64,000 nt of DNA from Hyphomicrobiales bacterium. GTDB lineage: Bacteria > Pseudomonadota > Alphaproteobacteria > Rhizobiales > Rhizobiaceae. The position numbers and the translations under genes were made by a program. A model generated the notes under the pieces. That model saw only the letters and a program-made list of their open reading frames with translations. It made no database searches and was not told where the DNA came from. The stretch's first letter is position 1. Every line of letters starts with the position of its first letter. Positions 27,652 to 36,593 of the stretch are shown here, piece by piece. The stretch is from positions 372,001 to 436,000 of the forward strand of contig UCNE01000005.1 in NCBI GenBank assembly GCA_900473685.1, in the 5' to 3' direction.

Positions 27652-29160
27652 TTATGCGCCGAGCCGGATCATCCGGTAGCTCAGCGGCGCGATGGCGGCG
27701 ACGAAGCGGCCTTCGGTAACCGATGCGCCCGAACCATCGCGTGGCTCGATCGTCTCGGCTCCTGGACCGTTGACGGCGCGGAGGTCGTGACCTTCCATGA
27801 CCTTGTCGAGGATCACCTTGCGGCTGCCGAAACCTTCGAGAGAGAGATCGAGTTCGATCGCCTCCGTCTGGTGACGGTTGACGATGAAGAACGTCAGTGC
27901 GCCATCGTCCTCCGTTTCGACGGCGGAAACGTCTAGATAAGGAACGTCTTTGGCGAAATCGGTCGAATAGCTCGGGCAATTCAACGACAGGTTCAGCGCC
28001 TTGCCGCGGCCGTACTTTGACGCATAGGCATAGGGGAAGAACGTCGTCTGACGCCAGGCGGGGCCACCCGGGACGGTCATGATAGGAGCGATGACGTTGA
28101 CGAGCTGTGCTAGGCAACCGACCTTTACCACATCTGAACGGCGGATGAAGGTGTTGAGGATACAGCCGACCTGCAGCACGTCCTCGAAATTGTAGATATC
28201 CTCCAGAAGCGCCGGGGCATGCGGCCAGCCGTCATTGCCTTCCAGAACCTTCCGGTCGGCTTCGCGGGAGTGGTACCAGACGTTCCACTCGTCGAAGGAG
28301 ATATACACGTCCTTCTTCGAGCGCTTCTTCGCCTTGGTATAGGTGATGACGCCGGCGATGGTGGCGATGTAGTCGTCAAGGCGGGCGTTCTGGGCCAGAT
28401 AGTCGGCGGTGTTGCCGGCATGATTGTCGAAATACATATGCAGGCTGATGTAGTCGATGGAATCATAGGTGTAATCGAGAACGGTGGCTTCCCAGGCGGG
28501 ATAGGTCGGCATCTTCGGTGAGGAGGAGCCGCAAACCACGAGTTCGATCGACTTGTCGAAGGCGCGCATGGCCTTGGCGGTCTCGAAAGCGATGCGGCCA
28601 TATTCTTCCGCCGTCTTCTGGCCGATCTGCCAGGGACCGTCCATCTCGTTGCCGAGGCACCACATCTTGACGTTCCAGGGCTCTTCGCGGCCATTCTTGC
28701 GGCGAAGGTCAGACCACTGGCTGCCGCCCGGATGGTTGACATACTCGAGGAAAGCGCGGGCCGAATCCAGGCCGCGCGACCCGAGATTGACGGCCAGCAT
28801 CATGTCGGTATTGGCAGCCTCAGCCCAGTCGGCAAATTCGTGGATGCCGACATGATTGCTCTCGGAGCTGTGCCAGGCAAGATCGAGACGCACCGGGCGC
28901 TCCTCGCGCGGGCCGATGCCGTCTTCCCAATCGTAGGCCGAGACAAAATTGCCGCCGGGATAGCGTACGATCGGCACATTGGCTTCCCGCACGAGGTCGA
29001 TGACGTCCTGGCGCATGCCGTTCTTGTCGGCGGTCGGATGATCCGGCTCGTAGATGCCCGAATAGACGGCGCGGCCGAGATGTTCGACGAAAGAGCCGTA
29101 AAGGCGTGGATCGATAGTACCGATGACATAACCGCTGTGTGCGGTGCCGACTGCGCGCAT
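27652..29160 (-). CDS. GH51 alpha-L-arabinofuranosidase
   Basis: 502-aa glycoside hydrolase of family 51. The acid/base Glu172 is in LGNEMDGPWQ and the nucleophile Glu291 in ISFDEWNVWYHS, both in their expected contexts, within a (beta/alpha)8 barrel followed by a C-terminal beta-sandwich. There is no signal peptide, so it removes alpha-L-arabinofuranose from imported oligosaccharides in the cytoplasm. Length is normal for the family. The start at 29160 has a strong GGGAGGAAAG ribosome binding site. It heads the importer operon, preceded by a dyad at 29174-29194 that probably controls it. Confidence 0.92.
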   Translation of the reverse strand: MRAVGTAHSGYVIGTIDPRLYGSFVEHLGRAVYSGIYEPDHPTADKNGMRQDVIDLVREANVPIVRYPGGNFVSAYDWEDGIGPREERPVRLDLAWHSSESNHVGIHEFADWAEAANTDMMLAVNLGSRGLDSARAFLEYVNHPGGSQWSDLRRKNGREEPWNVKMWCLGNEMDGPWQIGQKTAEEYGRIAFETAKAMRAFDKSIELVVCGSSSPKMPTYPAWEATVLDYTYDSIDYISLHMYFDNHAGNTADYLAQNARLDDYIATIAGVITYTKAKKRSKKDVYISFDEWNVWYHSREADRKVLEGNDGWPHAPALLEDIYNFEDVLQVGCILNTFIRRSDVVKVGCLAQLVNVIAPIMTVPGGPAWRQTTFFPYAYASKYGRGKALNLSLNCPSYSTDFAKDVPYLDVSAVETEDDGALTFFIVNRHQTEAIELDLSLEGFGSRKVILDKVMEGHDLRAVNGPGAETIEPRDGSGASVTEGRFVAAIAPLSYRMIRLGA

Positions 29161-29173
29161 GCTTTCCTCCCTG

Positions 29174-29194
29174 TATATCTGAAAAACAGATATA
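29174..29194. promoter_or_regulatory. operator dyad before the GH51 operon
   Basis: TATATCTG (29174-29181), 5 A residues, then CAGATATA (29187-29194) form a perfect 8-bp dyad 14 bp before the GH51 start. The inner 18 bp match 15 of 18 positions of 30226-30243, before the ArsR-type gene. Confidence 0.65.
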
Positions 29195-29275
29195 TATCCA
29201 TTAGTATGATAATTTGCACAGGAAGATGCGGGCGTCAACCCGCCTTTGAGCGGCAAGCGAACAATCGGCAGAAAA

Positions 29276-30196
29276 TCAGGTCTTCAGCCGCAGCACGATA
29301 TCTTGATCGTAATTGCCAAAACCTCGGCCGAAGATATTGATTCCACCGGGATGTTCGGCTGTCTCCGGCACTTCGATCCGCAGCCGGATCGAACGGTGCT
29401 CAAGCAGGTCGAGATCGGCAAGAGTCGTATCGGAAATCCTGATTCCGTCGATAAACGTGCCTTCTCCCGTCACGCGAAAATACTTGAGAACGCCATATTG
29501 GCTGCCCCGGAGCTTCCACCAGTCGGGTGTGTATTTGCCGCGGCGATCACCGAAGTCGCCGGGCGAGGTCCAGGCGCCGATGCCCTTGCCGTTGATGGAA
29601 AGTGTGATGTCGGACGGCCAGTTGTCGGAGGTGCCGGGGACCTCGGAAGAGAGTTCCAGCGCAATCTCCAGTTCCTTTACTTCGGCACCCTTGATCCGGG
29701 CATTGTTGGGGAACTGATATTCGACATATCCCATTGTAAACCAAAGCAAACCTGCCTTCATCCGGTCGGGTGTGAGGAAGGTGTCGGGGCTGTCGAGATA
29801 GCCGATGATACCGTCGCGGGAGCACATTCCGCAGGGGGCTGCCACCTCGTAGCCACTGTAGAGGCCAACAGGCATGGCGACTTCGATCACCTCCTGGCCG
29901 GTCTTGGCCGGACTTGCGAAGGACAGGACGATTTCCTCATGGACAGCATGACAGACCTTCTGGCTGCCCTTGCGCGCTTTGGAGACTTCGGTGCGGATGA
30001 GACCCGCTTCCTCCAGCAGGTTCAGATGCGTCGACGTGGTCGATTGCGGCAGATCGAGCGCTTCGGCAATGTCGTTGACATTGAGCGGGCCGCGAGCATG
30101 CAGCAGTTCCAACATGGAAAGCCGCGCCGGTGCCGCCAGGCATTTCAGCACCTCCTTCCCGTCCTCCGGGCCAATCATCAGAAATCGCGTGCTCAT
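29276..30196 (-). CDS. ArsR-type winged-helix regulator with large C-terminal domain
   Basis: 306-aa regulator. The N-terminal 95 residues form an ArsR-like winged helix (LKCLAAPARLSMLELL, then LPQSTTSTHLNLLEEAGLI). The remaining 200 residues form a separate domain with an ACGMC motif (residues about 120-125), YLDSPDTFLTPDRMKAGLLWF and a beta-rich tail, likely the ligand-sensing part. ArsR proteins are normally about 100 aa, so this is an enlarged sugar-locus type. It is on the same strand as GH51, 115 bp upstream, with its own promoter. A shared dyad at both promoters suggests it controls itself and the arabinoside operon. Confidence 0.75.
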   Translation of the reverse strand: MSTRFLMIGPEDGKEVLKCLAAPARLSMLELLHARGPLNVNDIAEALDLPQSTTSTHLNLLEEAGLIRTEVSKARKGSQKVCHAVHEEIVLSFASPAKTGQEVIEVAMPVGLYSGYEVAAPCGMCSRDGIIGYLDSPDTFLTPDRMKAGLLWFTMGYVEYQFPNNARIKGAEVKELEIALELSSEVPGTSDNWPSDITLSINGKGIGAWTSPGDFGDRRGKYTPDWWKLRGSQYGVLKYFRVTGEGTFIDGIRISDTTLADLDLLEHRSIRLRIEVPETAEHPGGINIFGRGFGNYDQDIVLRLKT

Positions 30197-30225
30197 ATAT
30201 CCCTCTCGAATGCGAAATTGATGTG

Positions 30226-30243
30226 TATCAGAAAATTAGATAT
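30226..30243. promoter_or_regulatory. operator-like site before the ArsR-type gene
   Basis: TATCAGAAAATTAGATAT at 30226-30243 differs at 3 of 18 positions from the core of the GH51 dyad (29176-29193). It lies 30 bp upstream of the regulator's start, fitting autoregulation. Confidence 0.55.
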
Positions 30244-30404
30244 GATCAATCCGCGATAGCGCACCTTCGTCAAGCCACGGAGCCAACTCTCTGGTGTGCG
30301 TAGTTTCCCATTTTTCGATCGAAAGCCCGGCGGCAGGCGGCTGGAATGTCCCGTCCGGCGCACACCTCACGATCGGCTCATTATGCAGGAAACGTGGAAT
30401 CCGT

Positions 30405-30452
30405 GAGAAAACCTTTTCTCACTTGACAAGCGATTTGGTAAAAGGTTTTCTC
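30405..30452 (+). promoter_or_regulatory. two LacI-type operators flanking a -35 box
   Basis: GAGAAAACCTTTTCTC (30405-30420) and GGTAAAAGGTTTTCTC (30437-30452) are near-palindromic 16-bp sites with a central CC/GG, typical of LacI-family operators. Together they form a perfect 13-bp inverted repeat. TTGACA (30423-30428) lies between them; the -10 is unclear and would overlap the second site. The downstream LacI protein is the likely ligand. Confidence 0.7.
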
Positions 30453-30474
30453 ATGCCAGCTGAGGGAGGATATT

Positions 30475-31494
30475 CTGGAGACCGGAGGAGCAAAAAAGCG
30501 GATCACGATCCACGATGTTGCGGCTGCGGCCGGCGTCAGCATCTCGACCGCGTCGAAAGCGCTGAACAATAATGGGCGCATGGGAGACGAGACACGGGAG
30601 CGGGTCAAGCGCGTGGCAAGCGAGATCGGCTTCCGTCCGAATGCCCTCGCCCGCGGCCTGCTCAGCAAGCGCAGCTTCACCATCGGGCTGCTGACCAATG
30701 ACACCTACGGGCGCTTCACACTGCCGGTCATGGCCGGTGTCTCCGAGGCGCTGGTGGATCACGGCGTATCCGTCTTTCTTTGTGCGATCGAGGATGATCC
30801 GGCGCTGGGACAGATCCATGTCGAGGCAATGCTCGACAAGCAGGTGGATGGCATCATCGCCACCGGTAAGCGCCTCGACAGGCGGCTGCCGGTTGATCTT
30901 TCCAATCTGCCGGTTCCGGTCGTCTACGCCTTTACCGAGGGGACGCCGAACAGCGTCACCTTCCGCTCCGATGATGCGCACGGAGCAACGCTTGCGGTGG
31001 AATGGCTTTTGCAGGCCGGGCGTCGGCGGATAGCCCATATCACCGGTCCGAAGGATTTCTTTTCGGTGCACGAACGAGCCGATGCCTACAGCAAGGCGGC
31101 AGGTAGCGGCGAACCGGTGATGTATGGCGTCTGGTCGGAAAGCTGGGGTCATGAGGCCGTTGCCGAAATCTGGAGGAGAACGGGAGAAAAGCCCGACGCG
31201 CTGTTTTGCGGCAACGACCAGATCGCCCGCGGCGCCGTCGATGCATTGCGGGAGCGCGGCATCAAGGTGCCTGAAGACGTCTCCGTCATCGGTTTCGACA
31301 ATTGGGAGATTGTCGCAGCCCAGACGCGGCCGCCGCTGACGACGGTGGACATGGAGTTAAAGGAACTCGGGCGGCAGGCGGGTCTGACCGTCCTGGCACT
31401 CGCGGAGGGACGGCCTGTCGAGCCGGGAGTGAGGAAATTGCCATGCCGGCTGGTCGTCCGGCAATCGTGCGGGGGTAACAGCCCGAGGGAATGA
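30475..31494 (+). CDS. LacI-family regulator with an apparent non-ATG start
   Basis: LacI/GalR-type repressor, about 339 aa. The helix-turn-helix (ITIHDVAAAAGVSISTASKAL, with the hinge helix NALARGLLSKR) is in frame from about 30499, followed by the periplasmic-binding-protein-like sensor domain (GNDQIARGAVDALRERGI, SVIGFDNWEIVA). No ATG, GTG or TTG lies in frame between the stop at 30439 and ATG 30580, and starting at 30580 would delete the helix-turn-helix. CTG at 30475, 5 bp after GGGAGG (30464-30469), is the best start. A one-base homopolymer error in A6 (30492-30497) joining to ATG 30453 is the alternative. It precedes the GH127 operon. Confidence 0.75.
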   Translation: METGGAKKRITIHDVAAAAGVSISTASKALNNNGRMGDETRERVKRVASEIGFRPNALARGLLSKRSFTIGLLTNDTYGRFTLPVMAGVSEALVDHGVSVFLCAIEDDPALGQIHVEAMLDKQVDGIIATGKRLDRRLPVDLSNLPVPVVYAFTEGTPNSVTFRSDDAHGATLAVEWLLQAGRRRIAHITGPKDFFSVHERADAYSKAAGSGEPVMYGVWSESWGHEAVAEIWRRTGEKPDALFCGNDQIARGAVDALRERGIKVPEDVSVIGFDNWEIVAAQTRPPLTTVDMELKELGRQAGLTVLALAEGRPVEPGVRKLPCRLVVRQSCGGNSPRE

Positions 31495-31534
31495 ACGAAG
31501 GCGCAGAGGAGATGCGCCATTTGGGAGGAATGTC

Positions 31535-32773
31535 ATGATCAAGCGTCTTTTGGCAGCGACCGGCATCGCTACCCTGTGCCTGATGTCGGCTGCTTCGGCC
31601 GCCGATAAGGTTGAGATGTGGGTTCGCACCGGCATCGGTGAGGCCTTCAAGAAAACCGTGGAGGCCTACAATTCCAGCCACGAAAACCAGGTCTCGATGA
31701 CCGAAGTGCCGTTTTCGGAACTGGTGCAGAAATACGCGACGGCGATCGCCGGCGGCCAGGCGCCCGATGCGCTGTCGATGGATCTCATCTACAATCCCGC
31801 CTTTGCCGCTGCAGGCCAGCTCGAGGACCTCACCGACTGGGCGAAGTCCCTGCCCTATTTCAGCGCGCTCTCACCGTCGCACGTCAAGCTCGGCACCTAT
31901 CAGGACCGCATCTATGGTCTACCGCTGTCCGTCGAAACCTCGGTTTTTGCCTGGAACAAGGATCTCTACAAGAAAGCCGGCCTTGATCCGGAAAAGGCGC
32001 CAACGACCTGGGACGAGATTACCGCCAACGCTGAAAAGATCCGCGCCCTGGGCGACGACAATTACGGCTTCTATTTCTCCGGTGGCGGCTGTGGCGGCTG
32101 CATGATCTTCACCTTCACCCCGCTCGTCTGGGGTGCCGGCGCCGATATCCTGTCGGCCGATAGCAAGACCGCGACCCTCGATACCCCGGAAATGCGCAAG
32201 GCGGTCGATATCTACCGCAACATGGTCAAGAAGGACCTGGTGCCGGCGGGCGCTGCCAGCGATAACGGCGCGAATTTCCTGACGTTCACCAGCGGCAAGA
32301 TCGGCCAGCAGAGCCTCGGTGCATTCGCCATCGGTTCGCTGGTCACCGAACATCCCGATATCAATTTCGGGGTGACGCTGATCCCCGGTGCCACCGGTGG
32401 AACGTCCTCTTTTGCCGGCGGCGACAATTTCGTCATCACCAAGGGCACGCCGAAGATGGCAGCCGTGAAGGAATTCCTCGAATACATCTATTCCGAGGAT
32501 GGCCAGAAGATGATGGCGAAGTATGGCAGCCTGCCGACCCGCGGCGATATCGCCGGCAAGGTGCTGGAAGGTCTCGATCCGCGCCTGCAGGTCGGCATCG
32601 AGGCGATCTCCGTTGCGAAGACGCCCTACACTTTGCAGTTCAACGACCTGATCAACAGTGCCAACGGCCCGTGGGCGAGCTTCACCAATGCCGCCATCTT
32701 CGGTGAGGATGTCGATGGTGCGTTTTCGAATGCCCAGAGCGAAATGCAATCGATTATCGACAGCGGCCAATAA
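31535..32773 (+). CDS. periplasmic sugar-binding protein of the GH127-linked importer
   Basis: 412-aa family 1 solute-binding protein (CUT1). A Sec signal peptide (about residues 1-23, ending AASAADK) precedes the two-lobe fold. An unusual GGGCGGC segment near residue 187 places two Cys close together, perhaps a disulfide. GGGAGGAATG supports the start. A stable hairpin (32790-32817) separates it from the permease genes, as often seen where the binding protein is made in excess. The likely ligand is a beta-arabinofuranosyl oligosaccharide. Confidence 0.85.
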   Translation: MIKRLLAATGIATLCLMSAASAADKVEMWVRTGIGEAFKKTVEAYNSSHENQVSMTEVPFSELVQKYATAIAGGQAPDALSMDLIYNPAFAAAGQLEDLTDWAKSLPYFSALSPSHVKLGTYQDRIYGLPLSVETSVFAWNKDLYKKAGLDPEKAPTTWDEITANAEKIRALGDDNYGFYFSGGGCGGCMIFTFTPLVWGAGADILSADSKTATLDTPEMRKAVDIYRNMVKKDLVPAGAASDNGANFLTFTSGKIGQQSLGAFAIGSLVTEHPDINFGVTLIPGATGGTSSFAGGDNFVITKGTPKMAAVKEFLEYIYSEDGQKMMAKYGSLPTRGDIAGKVLEGLDPRLQVGIEAISVAKTPYTLQFNDLINSANGPWASFTNAAIFGEDVDGAFSNAQSEMQSIIDSGQ

Positions 32774-32789
32774 TCTCCCCGGTCGCTGC

Positions 32790-32817
32790 GGCCGGGAGGC
32801 AAAGCCGCCTCCCGGCC
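32790..32817 (+). terminator. intercistronic hairpin after the binding-protein gene
   Basis: An 11-bp perfect stem (GGCCGGGAGGC at 32790-32800, complement at 32807-32817) with a 6-nt loop lies between the binding-protein and permease genes. With no T-run it is more likely a 3'-end stabiliser or attenuator than a full stop. Confidence 0.55.
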
Positions 32818-32848
32818 AATTTCCTCAACTCCACGCGGAGCTTTTTCG

Positions 32849-33766
32849 ATGACCGGTTCCGGTTCGAAGACCCTGTCGCCTCAGCGCAAGAGACGGCGCA
32901 GATCGGGTTGGCGCGGCCTCGTCTATATCGCGCCGGCGATGGCGCTCGTCATCCTGTTCTTCGTCATGCCGGTGATCTTTACCGGCTGGATGAGCCTGCA
33001 CAACTGGCCATTGATGGGCGGAACACGTTGGATCGGCCTCAAGAACTACGTTCGCATGCTCCACGATGCTCGCTTCCTGTCGGCGCTGCAGTTCACCGCC
33101 TATTATACTATCGTCGTCACCATCGCGATTTTCGCCGTCGCGTTCCCGTTGGCGATCTTCGTGGAAAAACAGCGGCGCTTCGTCAGCGCTTACCGTACGA
33201 TTATCTTCCTGCCTGTCGTCGTCGGCCTGGCAACGGCCTCGCTCCTTTGGGTCTGGCTGGCCAATGTCGACAGCGGCTTCGTCGGACCGGCGCTGAAGGC
33301 CCTGGGGCTGGTGGACAAGAGCCCCAACCTGCTCGCCACATTCGACAGCGCCTTTCTCACCATCATCATCATGGTCGTCTGGAAGATCGCCGGCTTCACC
33401 ATGATCATTCTCTTGACCGGGCTGCAGGCCATTCCTGCAGATCTGACCGAGGCTGCCCGCATCGACGGCGCCGGACGCTGGCAGCGGTTCCGGTACCTGA
33501 CGCTTCCCCTGATGCGCAAGACGATCGCACTGGCGCTGATCATTTCCGTCACCGGTTCGATCCTGGCTTTCGACCAGTTCTACATCATGACGTCTGGCGG
33601 CCCGCAGAACCGGATGATTTCGGTGGTCTACTACATTTTCAACCAGTCCTTCGTGTCGTTCAATCTCGGTTATGGCGCTGCGCTGTCGATCGCGCTGCTC
33701 GCCATCCTGGTTGTGCTCAGCATCGTGCAGCTCTGGCTGCTGCGCGTCGGAGAGGAGCGGCCATGA
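32849..33766 (+). CDS. MalF-type sugar ABC permease (GH127 locus)
   Basis: 305-aa CUT1 permease. A basic, Arg-rich N-terminus (RKRRRRSGWRG) precedes six membrane segments, and the EAA loop (IPADLTEAARIDGAGRWQRFRYLTLPLMRKT) is clear. The stop overlaps the next permease start by 4 bp (ATGA). It works with the MalG-type partner and the ATPase encoded at 36594-37670. Confidence 0.85.
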   Translation: MTGSGSKTLSPQRKRRRRSGWRGLVYIAPAMALVILFFVMPVIFTGWMSLHNWPLMGGTRWIGLKNYVRMLHDARFLSALQFTAYYTIVVTIAIFAVAFPLAIFVEKQRRFVSAYRTIIFLPVVVGLATASLLWVWLANVDSGFVGPALKALGLVDKSPNLLATFDSAFLTIIIMVVWKIAGFTMIILLTGLQAIPADLTEAARIDGAGRWQRFRYLTLPLMRKTIALALIISVTGSILAFDQFYIMTSGGPQNRMISVVYYIFNQSFVSFNLGYGAALSIALLAILVVLSIVQLWLLRVGEERP

Positions 33767-34641
33767 CAACTGCTAAAGTCAGTCCCTCGAAACAGCGCCG
33801 CGCCCGGAAAGCCTTCAGGGCCAACGGCGCCTACCATGCGGCGGGTATCGCCATCTGCCTGTTTTTCCTGGCGCCCTTCGTCATCACGTTTCTTGCCTCG
33901 TTCCGGCACGGCACAGAAGCCCGGCTGCCACCGTTACCACCATGGCCGACGAACGGGTTGAGCATCGATTCCTATCTGTCTCTCGATACGTTCGGTGCCG
34001 GCATCTGGCAGCACACCATCAATTCGCTGCTGGTGTCGCTCGCAACCGTCGTGCTGACGGTCGCCGTCAGCCTGCTGGCTGGCTACGGTTTCTCGCGTTA
34101 CCGGTTTCCGCTGAAGAACGTGCTGTTCGTTTTGATCATCGCCACGCTGATGATCCCCTTCCAGTCGATCCTGACGCCGCTATTCATCATCCTCGCCAAG
34201 CTCGGGCTGAACAATTCGCTGCTCGGGCTGACGCTGGTCTATGTGACGCTGCAATTACCCTTCTCCGTCTTCATGATGCGCAACGCGTTCGACGCGGTGC
34301 CGAAGGAAATCGAGGAAGCCGCGCGCATCGACGGCGCGCGCGATCTCAGGCTGCTTGTTCGCGTGCTTCTGCCGCTCGTCCTGCCGGGTATCGCGACCGT
34401 CGCGATCTTTGCCTTCCTCAACGCCTGGAACGAGTTCCTCGCGGCGCTGATCCTGCTTTCCAGCAACGAGAAATACACGTTGCCGGTGCTGATGATGGCG
34501 GTGCGCGCCGGGCGTCTCGGCGCGGTCAACTGGGGAGCAGTGCAGGCCGGCGTTGCGGTCATGACAGTTCCCTGCCTGATCGTCTTCCTGTTGTTGCAAC
34601 GCTACTACATGCGCGGGCTGATGGCCGGCGCGGTCAAATGA
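33763..34641 (+). CDS. MalG-type sugar ABC permease (GH127 locus)
   Basis: 292-aa CUT1 permease with six membrane segments and an EAA loop (VPKEIEEAARIDGARDLRLLVRVLLPLVLPG). ATG at 33763 overlaps the MalF stop by 4 bp and has GAGAGGAGCGG upstream. It ends in the MAGAVK-type tail seen in its relative encoded at 24796. The GH127 gene follows after 19 bp in the same operon. Confidence 0.85.
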   Translation: MTTAKVSPSKQRRARKAFRANGAYHAAGIAICLFFLAPFVITFLASFRHGTEARLPPLPPWPTNGLSIDSYLSLDTFGAGIWQHTINSLLVSLATVVLTVAVSLLAGYGFSRYRFPLKNVLFVLIIATLMIPFQSILTPLFIILAKLGLNNSLLGLTLVYVTLQLPFSVFMMRNAFDAVPKEIEEAARIDGARDLRLLVRVLLPLVLPGIATVAIFAFLNAWNEFLAALILLSSNEKYTLPVLMMAVRAGRLGAVNWGAVQAGVAVMTVPCLIVFLLLQRYYMRGLMAGAVK

Positions 34642-34660
34642 TCTCAAAAAACGGAAAGCC

Positions 34661-36589
34661 ATGAACACGATGAAAAAAGACCGACAATTTCGCCCTCTCC
34701 CCGTTCCCAGCGTCGATATTCACGGCCTGTTCGGCGACAGGCAGGATGCGATCTGCGACACCACAGCCGAAACGCTGCTCGACCGCTGCGTCGAGGCCGG
34801 CATGGTCAGGGCCATCGATGTTGATCAACCAAGCCCGGGCATCGTCATTCCGATCCAGCCCTGGGGCGGCACGACACAAATGTTCTGGGACAGCGATCTC
34901 GGCAAGTCGATCGAGACGGTTGCCTATTCACTTTACCGGCGGAAAAATCCGAAGCTCGAGGCCCGCGTCGACGAGATCATCGACATGTACGGGAAAATGC
35001 AGGACGAGGACGGTTACCTGAACGCCTGGTTCCAGCGCGTCCAGCCCGACCGCCGCTGGACCAACCTGCGCGATCATCACGAACTTTATTGCGCGGGTCA
35101 CCTGATCGAGGGGGCGGTCGCCTATTTCCAGGCGACCGGCAAGCGCAAGCTGCTCGACATCATGTGCCGGTACACGGACTACCTGATCAAGACCTTCGGC
35201 CGCGGCGAGGGGCAGCTGCGCGGCTATTGCGGCCATGAGGAAATCGAGCTGGCGCTGGTGAAGCTCGCCCGCGTGACCGGTCAGAGGAAATATCTCGACC
35301 TTTGCAAGTTCTTCATCGACGAGCGTGGCACCGAACCGCATTTCTTCACCGAAGAAGCTGTCCGCGACGGCCGTACGGCTGCCGATTTCCATCAGAAAAC
35401 CTATGAATACGGTCAGGCACACCTGCCTGTCCGGGATCAGAAGAAGGTCGTCGGCCATGCGGTGCGTGCGATGTATCTTTACTCTGGCATGGCCGATATC
35501 GCCACGGAATATAGCGATGACAGCCTGACTGCCGCGCTGGAGACCCTTTGGGACGACCTGACGACCAAGCAGATGTATGTGACCGGCGGTATCGGCCCGG
35601 CTGCGGCCAATGAAGGCTTTACCGATTACTACGACCTGCCCAATGAAAGTGCCTATGCCGAGACTTGCGCGTCGGTCGGTCTGGTTTTCTGGGCCAACCG
35701 CATGCTGGGACGCGGCCCCAACCGGCGTTATGCCGATATCATGGAGCAGGCGCTCTATAACGGCGCCATGTCCGGCCTGTCGCTGGATGGTAAGACCTTC
35801 TTCTATGAGAACCCGCTGGAGAGCGGCGGCAAGCATCACCGCTGGGTCTGGCACCATTGCCCCTGCTGCCCACCGAATATCGCCCGTCTTCTCGCGTCCA
35901 TCGGCTCCTATATGTATGCGGTGTCGGACGACGAAATCGCCGTCCATCTCTATGGTGAGAGCACCGCGCGGTTCGAGATCGGCGCGGCGGCGATCAAGCT
36001 ACATCAGAAGACCGGTTACCCATGGGACGGCGCTGTTCACTTCGATGTCCAGACCGACAAGACCGCCCGTTTCACCGTTTCGCTGCGTATTCCCGAATGG
36101 GCCGATGGTTCGACATTGAAGGTCAACGGCGAAACGATCGATCTCGCGTCGGTGACGATCGACGGCTATGCCCGGATCGAGCGCGACTGGGCGAGCGGTG
36201 ACCATATTGACCTCGATATTCCGCTCGCGCCCCGCGCGCTGTTTGCCAATCCGCTGGTGCGCCAGGATGCTGGCCGTGCAGCCCTGATGCGTGGACCTCT
36301 AGTTTACTGCGTCGAGGCGATGGACAACGGCAGGGAATTGAACGCGATTGAGCTGACCGGTGACCTCACTGCGGCAAAGACGACGGAAATGGCCGAGCTG
36401 CGCGGCGCAGTGGCGCTCGATATTCCGGTCAAACGCGATGAAACCAATTGGGGCACCACCTTGTATCGCACAACGCCGCCAACGACGAAAAAGGGCACGG
36501 CGCGCTTCGTGCCTTATCCTTTCTGGGACAACCGGGAGCCCGGCGAAATGCTTGTCTGGGTCAGAGCGGGTGAGCTGAACGGTGAATAA
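34661..36589 (+). CDS. GH127 beta-L-arabinofuranosidase
   Basis: 642-aa glycoside hydrolase of family 127 (HypBA1 type), which cleaves beta-L-arabinofuranosides such as those on hydroxyproline-rich plant glycoproteins. The catalytic zinc site is complete: Glu334 and Cys336 in AETCASVG, Cys402 and Cys403 in CPCCPPN; the nucleophile would be Cys402 and the acid/base Glu318. Spacing matches HypBA1, offset by 4 residues in the first part. There is no signal peptide, so the enzyme is cytoplasmic and acts on imported substrate. The gene sits between the permeases and the ATPase of the importer. ATG 34670 is a possible alternative start. Confidence 0.9.
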   Translation: MNTMKKDRQFRPLPVPSVDIHGLFGDRQDAICDTTAETLLDRCVEAGMVRAIDVDQPSPGIVIPIQPWGGTTQMFWDSDLGKSIETVAYSLYRRKNPKLEARVDEIIDMYGKMQDEDGYLNAWFQRVQPDRRWTNLRDHHELYCAGHLIEGAVAYFQATGKRKLLDIMCRYTDYLIKTFGRGEGQLRGYCGHEEIELALVKLARVTGQRKYLDLCKFFIDERGTEPHFFTEEAVRDGRTAADFHQKTYEYGQAHLPVRDQKKVVGHAVRAMYLYSGMADIATEYSDDSLTAALETLWDDLTTKQMYVTGGIGPAAANEGFTDYYDLPNESAYAETCASVGLVFWANRMLGRGPNRRYADIMEQALYNGAMSGLSLDGKTFFYENPLESGGKHHRWVWHHCPCCPPNIARLLASIGSYMYAVSDDEIAVHLYGESTARFEIGAAAIKLHQKTGYPWDGAVHFDVQTDKTARFTVSLRIPEWADGSTLKVNGETIDLASVTIDGYARIERDWASGDHIDLDIPLAPRALFANPLVRQDAGRAALMRGPLVYCVEAMDNGRELNAIELTGDLTAAKTTEMAELRGAVALDIPVKRDETNWGTTLYRTTPPTTKKGTARFVPYPFWDNREPGEMLVWVRAGELNGE

Positions 36590-36593
36590 GAAT

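Noticed and set aside
30580..31494. LacI regulator starting at ATG 30580
   Set aside because: This would remove the helix-turn-helix, which is clearly encoded upstream in the same frame.
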